Positions 52,625 to 61,732 of a stretch of 64,000 nucleotides of DNA are shown in pieces. Where the stretch lies: contig NZ_CP062973.1 in assembly GCF_017311165.1 (NCBI RefSeq), positions 1,054,001 through 1,118,000 of the forward strand, read 5' to 3'. This DNA is from Psychroflexus sp. ALD_RP9. Its GTDB lineage: Bacteria; Bacteroidota; Bacteroidia; Flavobacteriales; Flavobacteriaceae. The position numbers and the translations under genes are program-made. A model generated the notes under the pieces. It was not told where the DNA came from, made no database searches, and saw nothing but the letters and a program-made list of their open reading frames with translations. Every line of letters starts with the position of its first letter. Positions within the stretch are counted from its first letter, which is position 1.

Positions 52625-52840
52625 ATGAAGACTTATAATTCCTTTAAAGAACTTGATAAAGATTTGCGCATCAAACGTTTAGAAGCTGATATTTATAAAC
52701 AAAAGGCTAAAATTGATATTACATTTATCAAAGATAGCCTTAGTTTCAGTAATTTAATGTCTGAATTAATTAGTCAATTAGGTCAAAAGTATATTCTAAA
52801 GAAAATAGGCATAAATTTGCTAAAGAAGATTAAGTTATAG
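52625..52840 (+). CDS. Small protein of the YtxH-holin operon, 71 residues
   Basis: The protein is basic and mostly helical (FKELDKDLRIKRLEADIYKQ...), with a C-terminal hydrophobic segment. No family is recognised, but its position 3 bp behind the holin-like gene and its ATG start support it as a real gene. It abuts the convergent SPFH gene with no bases between the two stop codons. Confidence 0.7.
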   Translation: MKTYNSFKELDKDLRIKRLEADIYKQKAKIDITFIKDSLSFSNLMSELISQLGQKYILKKIGINLLKKIKL

Positions 52841-53788
52841 TTATTCATCATTGTTAGAATTATCTTCGCTTAACTGTTCTTTATTATAACGTTTCATTTC
52901 CTCACCAATTTGGCTAGAAGCTCTAAAAGAAGTTATCATCTGATTAAGCATATCACTACCAGCTTCAGGTGAATTTGGCATTAAAATTAAATTAGAATTA
53001 TTTTTCTCGCCTATAGATTGAAGTGTATCGTAATGTTGAGTAACCACAATTAATGCTGAAGCTTCTTGAGAGTTGATGCCTACATTATTTAAAACATCTA
53101 CACTTTCTTCTAAACCTCGCGCAATTTCTCTTCGTTGATCGGCAATACCTTGTCCTTGTAGACGCTTACTTTCGGCCTCAGCACGTGCTTTAGCCACAAT
53201 TTTAATACGCTCTGCTTCGGCTTCGTATTCTGCTGCAACCTTTTCCCTTTCAGAAGCATTAATACGGTTCATTGATTCTTTTACTTTTTCATCAGGGTCA
53301 ATATCAGTAACTAAAGTTTTAATAATATCGTAACCGTAATCAAGCATGGCGTCGTTGAGTTCTGCTTTAACTGCGTTAGCAACATCATCTTTGCGCTCAA
53401 AAACATTATCAAGTTTCATTTTAGGAACTTCGGCACGAACAACATCAAACACATAAGATGTTATTTGGGCAGCTGGACTTTCAAGTTTATAAAATGCATC
53501 GTAAACATTAGCACGCATCACTTGATATTGAACAGATACTTTTAAGTGAACAAAAACATCATCTTTAGTTTTAGTTTCTACAATGACATCTAGTTGTTGA
53601 ATTTTTAGGTTAATTCGGCCAGCAATTCGATCAATAACAGGAATTTTAATTTGTAAACCTGAGTTTCTTACGCTATTAAAGCGCCCAAAACGTTCTACAA
53701 TAGCAGCAGTTTGTTGTTTTACTGTAAAAATACTAACCAATAAGAGTAAGGCTAGAAGTACAATAATGAAAATTGTTAAAAAGTCCAT
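52841..53788 (-). CDS. SPFH/Band 7 membrane protein (stomatin-like)
   Basis: The 315-residue protein has an N-terminal membrane helix (about 3-22), then the SPFH domain with TAAIVERFGRFNSVRNSGLQ and VETKTKDDVFVHLKVSVQYQ, and a helical region with the Glu/Ala-rich AEAERIKIVAKARAEAESKR. Stomatin-type proteins form large membrane rings that organise membrane microdomains and proteases. No NfeD partner is adjacent. Confidence 0.93.
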   Translation of the reverse strand: MDFLTIFIIVLLALLLLVSIFTVKQQTAAIVERFGRFNSVRNSGLQIKIPVIDRIAGRINLKIQQLDVIVETKTKDDVFVHLKVSVQYQVMRANVYDAFYKLESPAAQITSYVFDVVRAEVPKMKLDNVFERKDDVANAVKAELNDAMLDYGYDIIKTLVTDIDPDEKVKESMNRINASEREKVAAEYEAEAERIKIVAKARAEAESKRLQGQGIADQRREIARGLEESVDVLNNVGINSQEASALIVVTQHYDTLQSIGEKNNSNLILMPNSPEAGSDMLNQMITSFRASSQIGEEMKRYNKEQLSEDNSNNDE

Positions 53789-53900
53789 AGATTTAATTTT
53801 TGATTTAAAGATGCATTAAAAATAGTATTTAACTTGAATAATAAAGCAAGTAAAACTAAATCTAACGTAAGAAATTATATTTTATTAAATTTTAAAATGA

Positions 53901-55058
53901 TTACGGACTTACAAAATTTAAGCTCACATTAAAAAATAAGGGATTATCTAAGCTATTTACCATTCCGAACTGTTGATCACCAAAAAAACCTCTAAAAAAG
54001 TCACCATTACCATCAAGTTGGTCAGCATCGTAAGACCAATCCCAGCGATAGCCTGCTTGTATACTTGCCCAAATAAAACCAGATATTTTGGTTTGTAATT
54101 CAATTTTAGGTCTTACCTCTCCGCGTCTAATTTCATATGAATTTCCATCAACAGAATAGTCATCGATCCGGTAGCTTTGACCTTCTAAATCAAAACCTGT
54201 TAATAAAATTGTATTAGGGTTGAAGTTATAGCGAACATAAGCACGCGCAGGGAAAAGAATTTCTGTTCCCCATTTACGATTTTCTGAAGTCCAGTCGTAC
54301 ATAATTACCGGTACATAATTAAGGTTTCCTACACGATAAGTTCGTGCTACACCAATACCCCAACGATAATAATCGTTAACACGTTTTCCATAAACGGCAG
54401 CTAAACTATAACGTATGGTGCTTAAGGATTGTAAGTTTTCAAAATCGTAGTTGCCGCTTAAATCCATCTGACCTTGAAAAACGAGAAAATTAGTTTCATT
54501 CAATGGAAAGAAGAATGTGTTAGTCCAATTCAAATTCTTTAAGCCATCTTCGTTTAAAATACGTCCTAAAGTACGGGCTTGTGTGCCATCTGGTAAAATT
54601 ACAGGGTTTGTTGGCGAATTAAGACTTTCTGAAATATCATAACTTGTTTCCATATAATTTATACCTGACTGCCAGACAAAACTACTTTTAGAAATAATAG
54701 GAATATTGGTTTTTATTCTTAAACCGCCTGTAAATTTTGCTCGTCCTGTTTCATTTATGTTAGGGTTTTCTTCTTCAACATCATAACCACTATTAGGATT
54801 AGATTGTGGAAAACGTACATCAGAAAATTCATATTTATATGGCATTTGAATGTCATAACCAACACTAATAAACTTTTGTGGACTCATGCCTAATATGGTT
54901 GGTTTAGCATAGCGTTTAATAGGTGTATCATCTTCTAACTCATAGCTATCGTAAATGCTATAATCTTCTTCCTCTTCACCTTCGACTTGTGAAAACCCAA
55001 AGTTACTACAAACTAGAAGTAGTAACGTAAAAACTGAAAACCTAAGATCATGTTTCAT
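53901..55058 (-). CDS. Outer-membrane beta-barrel protein (DUF6268-like)
   Basis: The 385-residue protein has a signal peptide (cleavage near GFSQ, residue 24), an acidic linker (VEGEEEEDYSIYDSYELEDD) and then a barrel with strands such as YRWGIGVARTYRVG and PRAYVRYNFNPNTILLTGFD, ending NVSLNFVSP. It resembles DUF6268 barrels. It is 4 bp downstream of the DUF2147 gene in one operon. Function unknown. Confidence 0.7.
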   Translation of the reverse strand: MKHDLRFSVFTLLLLVCSNFGFSQVEGEEEEDYSIYDSYELEDDTPIKRYAKPTILGMSPQKFISVGYDIQMPYKYEFSDVRFPQSNPNSGYDVEEENPNINETGRAKFTGGLRIKTNIPIISKSSFVWQSGINYMETSYDISESLNSPTNPVILPDGTQARTLGRILNEDGLKNLNWTNTFFFPLNETNFLVFQGQMDLSGNYDFENLQSLSTIRYSLAAVYGKRVNDYYRWGIGVARTYRVGNLNYVPVIMYDWTSENRKWGTEILFPARAYVRYNFNPNTILLTGFDLEGQSYRIDDYSVDGNSYEIRRGEVRPKIELQTKISGFIWASIQAGYRWDWSYDADQLDGNGDFFRGFFGDQQFGMVNSLDNPLFFNVSLNFVSP

Positions 55059-55062
55059 GCGC

Positions 55063-55509
55063 TTATTTTTTAAGAACTAATCTTCTCCATGTATCCGTAC
55101 GTCCAAAAGTTTTAACACCAACATATCCACGAATATCCATGACGTTTTCGTCTTTTAATGTAATTACGCAACTATAAGTTTTACCATTTTGAGGATCGTA
55201 AATGGTTCCTTCTTCCCAGGTATTATCTCCTACATAAACAAAGTCTTTTAACATTCGATAGCCTCTTAATGGTACATCTTGCATGCTTTCGTCTGGATTG
55301 TTAATATCTGTTTTCGGTTTTCCGGTTTCTGGGTCTTTTGGCTCTCTCAGCCAGACTATTTTGCCATAGTATTTGTCGCCAATTTTATCTATTTTAACTT
55401 TTACTTTACCGTTACTCGGTTCCCAAACACCAAGAATAGCATCGGCATCTTGAGCGAAACCAATGTAACAAAATAAACAAAAGACAAGAGTGAAAAGTGT
55501 AGATTTCAT
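55063..55509 (-). CDS. DUF2147 domain exported protein
   Basis: The 148-residue protein has a signal peptide (cleavage near GFAQ, residue 19) and the DUF2147 pattern: ILGVWEPSNGKVKVKIDKIG, YYGKIVWLREPKDPETGKPK, GTIYDPQNGKTYSC and a final GRTDTWRRL. The family forms a small periplasmic beta-barrel of unknown ligand. It sits 24 bp after the lipoprotein gene. Confidence 0.9.
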   Translation of the reverse strand: MKSTLFTLVFCLFCYIGFAQDADAILGVWEPSNGKVKVKIDKIGDKYYGKIVWLREPKDPETGKPKTDINNPDESMQDVPLRGYRMLKDFVYVGDNTWEEGTIYDPQNGKTYSCVITLKDENVMDIRGYVGVKTFGRTDTWRRLVLKK

Positions 55510-55533
55510 GGTATATAAATATTAAAGTTTAAA

Positions 55534-56049
55534 TTATTTAGAAGTTTCAATTTGAAAGGTAAGTAGTAACTCGAAGTTTATATCATCATAATATTCTTGA
55601 TCAAGAATGTCGAAATCAGCCACAAAAATAATTTCGTTATCAGCGAAAGCTTCTTCAAAATCTTCTTGGATCTCAGCAACACTTAAGTTATTTTTTTTGG
55701 TGGTATCTAAGTTTGTATCTAGTAAGCCAATACGTTTCATAGAAGTGTTTTTTGATTTCATTTCCATAACCACTTTACCTATTTCAGGGTAAGATTCACC
55801 ATTTACTGGCATGATTTCTATATTTGAAATATGCGCATCTTCAATAGTAATTTCGTCACCGTCTTGGTTGGTAAATAAGTCGTCTAACGCAAACGACCAC
55901 TGAGCAGTTGCTGTATTGGGGCCTTGAAAAAATGGGCCAGAGGCTTTAAGCTTTAAAATTGGTGTTTTAACTATTTGTTTTTCTGTAGTTCCAGAGCATG
56001 CTGTTAAAAATATTGCACAAAATAAAATTCCAAATAATCTGACATTCAT
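55534..56049 (-). CDS. Exported lipoprotein of unknown function
   Basis: The 171-residue protein has a lipobox ending AIFLTACSG (Cys18). The mature part is beta-rich (GPFFQGPNTATAQWSFALDD, DEITIEDAHISNIEIMPVNG) with no recognised family. It is the first gene of the run with DUF2147 and the barrel protein, all three exported, so a shared envelope role is plausible. Confidence 0.72.
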   Translation of the reverse strand: MNVRLFGILFCAIFLTACSGTTEKQIVKTPILKLKASGPFFQGPNTATAQWSFALDDLFTNQDGDEITIEDAHISNIEIMPVNGESYPEIGKVVMEMKSKNTSMKRIGLLDTNLDTTKKNNLSVAEIQEDFEEAFADNEIIFVADFDILDQEYYDDINFELLLTFQIETSK

Positions 56050-56158
56050 GATTTAACAATTTTAAACAAATCTAATTAAAACTTGTTTATTTTTCCATAA
56101 ATCAGAAAAAAAAAGCCAAATTATTTAAGAATTCACTTTTAAAATTTAATAAGCTAAA

Positions 56159-57685
56159 TTAATTATTGTCTAACTTATTTATTGCAGCCTCTATACGATT
56201 TAGTGTTTCTGATTGGCCAATTGCTGCAGCAATATTAAAAATACTTGGTCCTTGCATAGCACCAACTAATGCTAGGCGCAATGGTTGCATTACTTTCCCA
56301 AAACCTAATTCATGATCGGTAATCCATTTTTTTACAGCTTGCTCTAAACCTTCTTCTGTAAATGGTTTTTGAGTTGAAATAACATCATCATTCAATTGAC
56401 GCATTAGTTCAGATGTACCAGATTTCCAAGCTTTTTTAGATGCTTTTGAGTCGTATGTTTCTGGTGCTTGAAAATAAAAGTGTGATAATTCCCAAAAATC
56501 ACTAACAAAAGTAGCTCGTTCACGAATAGTGGCTACAACATGTTCGATGTAAGGAATGCCAACATCAATCCCTTTTTGATTTAAAATTAATTTATACTGG
56601 CTTACTAGAGTATTTATTGGTGCTTGCTTTAAGTAATGCTGTTGAAACCATTTTAACTTTTCGGGATCGAATTTTGCACCACCTTTGTGAACTCTTGTCA
56701 AATCAAAAGCTTCAATAAGTTCATCTAAATTATAAAATTCTTTATCTGTACCATCATTCCAACCTAATAAAACTAGTGTGTTTACTAGGGTTTCTGGTAG
56801 ATAGCCGTCTTCGCGATAACCTTTTGAAGTTTCACCTGATGTTGGGTCGTTCCATTCTAATGGAAAAACAGGAATGCCTAACTTGTCGCCATCGCGTTTA
56901 CTTAATTTGCCTTTTCCGTTGGGTTTTAAAATTAGTGGCAGGTGCGCAAATTTTGGTGGTTCCCAACCAAAAGCCTCATATAGTGAAACATGAAGTGGTA
57001 GCGATGGAAGCCATTCTTCTCCACGAATAACATGTGTTATTTGCATTAAGTGATCATCAACTATATTAGCTAAATGATAAGTTGGTAAACCATCGCTTTT
57101 AAACAATATTTTATCATCTAACACAGCCGAATCTACTTCAATTAAACCTCTAATTACATCTTTTAAATGTAAATGACGACTTACTGATGTTTTAAATCTA
57201 ATTACATAATCGTCGCCTCGCTTCAAACGTTCATCTAATTCGGTTTTAGATAAATTTAAAGAGTTATTAAGCGACTGACGTGTTTGAGGTCCGTAAGCAA
57301 ATTTTTCTCCTTTGGCTTCGGCTTGTTGACGAAGTTGATTTAATTGTTCTGGTGTATCAAAAGCATAGTAAGCTTTGCCATGCTCAATGAGTTGATTTAC
57401 GTATTTTATATAAATATCTTTGCGTTCACTTTGTTTGTAAGGACCAAAATTGCCTTCTTTTCCTGGACCTTCATCATAAGGAATACCAGCCCAATTTAAA
57501 CTTTCAATGATGTAGTTTTCAGCGCCTTCAACAAAACGATTTTGGTCAGTATCTTCAATACGCAGAATAAATTTACCGTCATTTTTTTTTGCAAATAAGT
57601 AGTTATAAAGTGCGGTTCTTAAACCACCAATATGTAATGGTCCTGTTGGACTAGGAGCAAATCTTACGCGAACACTTGTAGACAT
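56159..57685 (-). CDS. gltX: Glutamate--tRNA ligase
   Basis: The 508-residue class I synthetase has the HIGH-type motif as PSPTGPLHIGGL (His18) and KLSKR near residue 264, with FILRIEDTDQNR and YHLANIVDDHLMQITHVIRG between them, plus the C-terminal anticodon-binding helical domain. It charges tRNA-Glu. The start MSTSVRVRFAPSPTG fits the family. Confidence 0.97.
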   Translation of the reverse strand: MSTSVRVRFAPSPTGPLHIGGLRTALYNYLFAKKNDGKFILRIEDTDQNRFVEGAENYIIESLNWAGIPYDEGPGKEGNFGPYKQSERKDIYIKYVNQLIEHGKAYYAFDTPEQLNQLRQQAEAKGEKFAYGPQTRQSLNNSLNLSKTELDERLKRGDDYVIRFKTSVSRHLHLKDVIRGLIEVDSAVLDDKILFKSDGLPTYHLANIVDDHLMQITHVIRGEEWLPSLPLHVSLYEAFGWEPPKFAHLPLILKPNGKGKLSKRDGDKLGIPVFPLEWNDPTSGETSKGYREDGYLPETLVNTLVLLGWNDGTDKEFYNLDELIEAFDLTRVHKGGAKFDPEKLKWFQQHYLKQAPINTLVSQYKLILNQKGIDVGIPYIEHVVATIRERATFVSDFWELSHFYFQAPETYDSKASKKAWKSGTSELMRQLNDDVISTQKPFTEEGLEQAVKKWITDHELGFGKVMQPLRLALVGAMQGPSIFNIAAAIGQSETLNRIEAAINKLDNN

Positions 57686-57702
57686 ATTTTCTATTTTTTG
57701 AC

Positions 57703-57710
57703 AAAGATAA
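57703..57710 (-). promoter_or_regulatory. -7 promoter box of gltX
   Basis: Read on the minus strand this is TATCTTTG, an exact TAnnTTTG match 17 bp upstream of the gltX ATG. The -33 element is weak. Confidence 0.55.
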
Positions 57711-57880
57711 AATTAATTAAGGGTTTACAGAAAACAGTACAAAGCATTAAGTTTAGATATTAGGTTTTTAATGTGTGGTTGAGTTTAATGTTTTTAAACC
57801 TGTTTTGCTTGTTAAAACACAATTAACCTCATCATTAACATTCGCATTTTTAATACCTTAGCAAATTATAGATTTATCTA

Positions 57881-60800
57881 ATGCAGCATTATCAACAAAT
57901 TGAACATAAACTTTCGCAGTTTATTAAAAAATACTATTACAACCAGTTATTAAAAGGTTCTATTATAAGCTTAGGCTCTATCTTAGCACTAAGTATTTTA
58001 ATAGCGGCTGTAGAATATTTTTTATGGCTAAACCCGACTGGTCGTTTAATTTTACTCATAGTTGGCTGTTTTATAATGCTGGCTATTTTAAGCCTGTTTG
58101 TTATTAAGCCAATTTTAAAACTGACTAAAATTTCGAAAGGAATTGATTTTTACAGCGCTTCAAACTTAATAGGTCAACACTTTAAAGAGGTTAATGATAA
58201 ACTCACAAATATTCTTCAATTAAAAGAACAAGGTGCTTCAAACGAATTTATCATTGCTAGTATCGAGCAAAAATCTAAAGAAATTAGGTCTATTCCTTTT
58301 CAAATGGCTGTTAACTTCAGTTATAATTTGAAATATTTACGTTTTGCTGTAATTCCGCTGCTAATTATTGTGGCGATTTGGGTCTCAGGACAAGGTCAAT
58401 TTTTTTCAGATTCTTATTTCCGAATGGCTAATTATGAAAAAGAATTTGAGCCACCAGCACCATTTCGATTTCAGGTTTTGAACGATAGTTTAACGGCTAT
58501 TGCTGGAAGAGATTTCACTATCAAGGTTAAAACCTCTGGCCAAATTGCACCAGAACAAATAAACATTCATCTTAATGATGAAAAATTTAGTTTAGAACAA
58601 CTGGCTGATGGAAGTCATATTTTTAATTTACAAAACCTGACAAAAACAACCGAATTTTTTTTAAGTGCCAATGGACTAAAATCTAAAACTTACAAGATTT
58701 CATTATTAAAAACCCCGGAATTGAAAGGTTTAGCCTTGCAGTTGAAGTTTCCATCTTATATTAATCGTCCGCCTTCAAATATAAATGGAACTGGAAACGC
58801 AACAATCCCTGAAGGTACTGAAATTCTTTGGCAAATTTCTACTGCTCATACTACTCAAGTCAATTTATTAAGTAATACAAAAACAATAGCTTTTAATGCT
58901 GAAAATAATCTATTTAAGTACCAACAAAAAATACGGCAAAACCTTGATTATCAGATCAGTATTTCGAATGCCTTGTTTTCTAATTATGAAACATTAAACT
59001 ATCAAATAAAAGTGGTTAAAGATGAGTATCCACAGCTTAAACTTCAAAGTAAGCAAGATACCATCAATCAAAAACAACGCTACTTTTTTGCAAAGCTTAG
59101 TGACGATTATGGTTTAACAAAAGCAGAAATTGAAATTACAAATACAAAAACCGATTCAAGTTTTACAAAACCTATTTCAATTGCAAAAAATTCATTTGCA
59201 ACCTTTAATTACGCAGTTCCTAATCCCGAATTAAAATTTAAACCAGGCAATACTTATCGCTATGTCTTTAAAGTTTATGATAATGATGCTGTAAATGGTC
59301 GTAAAAGTTCGCAGTCTGAAGTTTTTTATTTCAATAAACCAAGTCAAGTTGAAGCAAAAAAAGAAAATCTTAAGCAACAACAAGAAGCTATAAACCAGAT
59401 AAATCAATCACTTTCTAAAAACAAAGCAGCCAAGAAAGAACTGTCAGATTTAAAACAAATAAGCAAAGAAAAGCAGCAACTAAATTATACTGATAAGCAA
59501 AAACTAAGACGCTTTGTTGAACGTCAAGAACAGCAAATGGTATTAATGAAGTCTTATGCCAAAAAATTAGAAAAACAACTTGAAGATTTAGACAGTGAAA
59601 ATCAAGATAAAAAAGAACTTCAAAATCGTTTAGAACAAAATCAAGAAAAAATTGACCAAAACAAAAAATTATTAGATGAATTAAAAAAGCTTCAAGAAAA
59701 AATTGATCAAGAAAACTTAGATAATGCGCTTGAGGAGTTTGATAAAGAACAGAAAAAGCAAGAACAAAGCTTAGAACAGTTGTTAGAATTAACCAAACAT
59801 TTTTATTTAGAAGAAAAACAGAAGCAATTGGCAGACGAGTTGAAATCTCTTGCTGAAAAACAAGAAAACTTAGCTAAGAGCAAAGAAAATTCATCAGAAA
59901 AACAAAAAGACCTTAGTCAAGAGTTTAAACAACTGCAGGATGAAATTAAGCAACTAAAAGAAGAAAATGAAAACTTAGAAAAGCCGATGGATATTGGCAG
60001 CGATAAGTTTTTAGAAGAAAATATTAAGTCAGATCAAAAAACTGCTGAAGAAGAACTATCTGAGTCTGAAAAAAACAGTAATAAACAGCAATCTAAACAA
60101 AAAGCACAAAAGGCACAGCAAAACGCAGCAAAACAAATGCGTCAATTATCTAAAAAAATGCAACAGCAAATGATGGCAGGTGGTATGCAACAACAGCAAG
60201 AAGACGCCGAAATGCTTAAGCAAATTTTAGATAACCTTATTGTATATTCTATAGAGCAAGAAAAATTGATGAACGATTTCTCGAAACTTACTAATAAAAA
60301 TCCATTATTTCCCTCAAAGTTAAGACGTCAAGCCGAGTTACGTGAAAACTTTAAACATGTTGATGATAGCTTATTTGAATTAGCAAAACGCAATATGATG
60401 ATCACTTCTTTAGTCAATAACGCTATTGAAGATATTAAATTTAATACTATAAAAACTTTAGAAAATCTATCAGAAAATAAAATAGGTCGAGGTATAAGTT
60501 ACCAACAATATATCATGAAAGATGCTAATCAATTAGCAAACTTATTAAGTCAATCGCTTGATCAAATGCAACAGCAAATGAATGGATCTGGTCAAGGTCA
60601 AGGAGGTAAGCCGAAACCTGGCCAGGGCCAAGGATCAGGACAACAATTATCAGATATTATAAAATCTCATGACGAACTTTCAAAAGCCATGAAGAAAGGC
60701 CAACAAAAAGGCCAAAAACCAGGGAATAAATCTGATGGAGAAGAAGGTCAAGAAGCCAATGAAGGTGGAGATAAAAATGGAAACAAAGGTAAAAATGGTA

Positions 60801-61312
60801 ATTCTGGAGGAGATAATCAAGGTGGAAAAAATGGTAAAGGTCAATCTAATAGCAATGCTAGTGAAAAAGGACAAAGCAATAATGAGCCTAATGCTGGTGA
60901 AAGCGCTGATGAAATTTATCGAATTTTTAAACAACAACAAAAATTACGACAACAGCTTGAAGACCGTATTAAAGAATTAGGTTTAAATGCTAATTCTAAG
61001 GCTCTTGAAAAAAGTTTAAATGAGCTTGAACAAGAACTGCTTATGAAAGGCTTTACAAATAAACTTCTGCAGAAAATGGAATCGGTGAAACACCAGCTTT
61101 TAAAACTTGAAGAAGCTGCCAATAAGCAAGGGAAAGATCAGCAGCGACAAGCTGAAACTAACACAAAAACCTTCAATAACAATCAGCAAAAATGGATTGA
61201 AAAATCTAAAGAATATTTTAATTCAACTGAATTATTAAATCGCCAACAATTACCTTTGCAACCAAAATTTAAATTGCTTATTGAGCAATACTTTAAAATA
61301 ACAAATGATTAA
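57881..61312 (+). CDS. DUF4175 family large membrane-anchored coiled-coil protein
   Basis: The 1143-residue protein has three N-terminal membrane helices (about 22-42, 52-74 and 150-168), a beta-rich periplasmic part (about 190-490), then a very long Glu/Gln/Lys coiled coil (about 495-820) and a Gly/Asn/Gln/Lys low-complexity stretch (about 900-1010) before a last helical domain. The DUF4175 family is conserved beside ybeY and mnmG in Bacteroidota, and its role is unknown. Its last 8 bp overlap ybeY. Confidence 0.88.
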   Translation: MQHYQQIEHKLSQFIKKYYYNQLLKGSIISLGSILALSILIAAVEYFLWLNPTGRLILLIVGCFIMLAILSLFVIKPILKLTKISKGIDFYSASNLIGQHFKEVNDKLTNILQLKEQGASNEFIIASIEQKSKEIRSIPFQMAVNFSYNLKYLRFAVIPLLIIVAIWVSGQGQFFSDSYFRMANYEKEFEPPAPFRFQVLNDSLTAIAGRDFTIKVKTSGQIAPEQINIHLNDEKFSLEQLADGSHIFNLQNLTKTTEFFLSANGLKSKTYKISLLKTPELKGLALQLKFPSYINRPPSNINGTGNATIPEGTEILWQISTAHTTQVNLLSNTKTIAFNAENNLFKYQQKIRQNLDYQISISNALFSNYETLNYQIKVVKDEYPQLKLQSKQDTINQKQRYFFAKLSDDYGLTKAEIEITNTKTDSSFTKPISIAKNSFATFNYAVPNPELKFKPGNTYRYVFKVYDNDAVNGRKSSQSEVFYFNKPSQVEAKKENLKQQQEAINQINQSLSKNKAAKKELSDLKQISKEKQQLNYTDKQKLRRFVERQEQQMVLMKSYAKKLEKQLEDLDSENQDKKELQNRLEQNQEKIDQNKKLLDELKKLQEKIDQENLDNALEEFDKEQKKQEQSLEQLLELTKHFYLEEKQKQLADELKSLAEKQENLAKSKENSSEKQKDLSQEFKQLQDEIKQLKEENENLEKPMDIGSDKFLEENIKSDQKTAEEELSESEKNSNKQQSKQKAQKAQQNAAKQMRQLSKKMQQQMMAGGMQQQQEDAEMLKQILDNLIVYSIEQEKLMNDFSKLTNKNPLFPSKLRRQAELRENFKHVDDSLFELAKRNMMITSLVNNAIEDIKFNTIKTLENLSENKIGRGISYQQYIMKDANQLANLLSQSLDQMQQQMNGSGQGQGGKPKPGQGQGSGQQLSDIIKSHDELSKAMKKGQQKGQKPGNKSDGEEGQEANEGGDKNGNKGKNGNSGGDNQGGKNGKGQSNSNASEKGQSNNEPNAGESADEIYRIFKQQQKLRQQLEDRIKELGLNANSKALEKSLNELEQELLMKGFTNKLLQKMESVKHQLLKLEEAANKQGKDQQRQAETNTKTFNNNQQKWIEKSKEYFNSTELLNRQQLPLQPKFKLLIEQYFKITND

Positions 61313-61727
61313 TTTTGAATCTCAAAATGATTTTAAACTCTACAATCCAAAAGCATATATGCAGTGGATTGAAAATGTGGTTGTGAGTGAAGAGTTTAAC
61401 CTTGAAGAATTGCAGTTCATCTTCTGTAATGACGATTATTTACTTAAGATTAATCAACAGTTTTTAAATCATGATACTTACACAGACATAATCACGTTTG
61501 ATCAAAGTGTTGGAAAAAACATTTTAGCAGAAATTTATATCAGTACTGAACGCGTTGCAGAAAACGCAAAAACTTATAAAGTTAGTTTTGATAATGAGTT
61601 GAAACGAGTTATTATTCACGGTGTATTGCATTGCATGAGATTTGGTGATAAGACCGAAGAAGAGCAATTGAAAATGCGAGAAAAAGAAAATGAAAAAATA
61701 CAAATGTTCCACGTGGAACAAAACTAA
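61305..61727 (+). CDS. ybeY: Endoribonuclease YbeY (16S rRNA maturation)
   Basis: The 140-residue metalloprotein has the YbeY core: INQQFLNHDTYTDIITFDQS, AEIYISTERVAENA and the zinc motif HGVLHCMRFGDK. Two His ligands are present; the third ligand of the E. coli motif (HGxLHLxGYDH) is replaced by Lys in this position, as seems common in Bacteroidota. The last codons encode MFHVEQN because a parS site (61705-61720) overlaps the 3' end. It overlaps DUF4175 and is 5 bp before mnmG. Confidence 0.92.
   Translation: MINFESQNDFKLYNPKAYMQWIENVVVSEEFNLEELQFIFCNDDYLLKINQQFLNHDTYTDIITFDQSVGKNILAEIYISTERVAENAKTYKVSFDNELKRVIIHGVLHCMRFGDKTEEEQLKMREKENEKIQMFHVEQN
61705..61720. promoter_or_regulatory. Predicted parS (ParB-binding) site 1
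   Basis: TGTTCCACGTGGAACA is a perfect 16-bp palindrome and fits the parS consensus TGTTNCACGTGNAACA known from Bacillus and conserved across bacteria. It lies inside the end of ybeY and is read there as MFHVEQ. Confidence 0.85.
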
Positions 61728-61732
61728 TTTCT

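Noticed and set aside
60680..61122. Antisense open frames inside the DUF4175 gene
   Set aside because: They are composed of the reverse complement of low-complexity Lys/Gly/Gln codons (Phe, Ile, Ser, Thr) and have no start context or homology.
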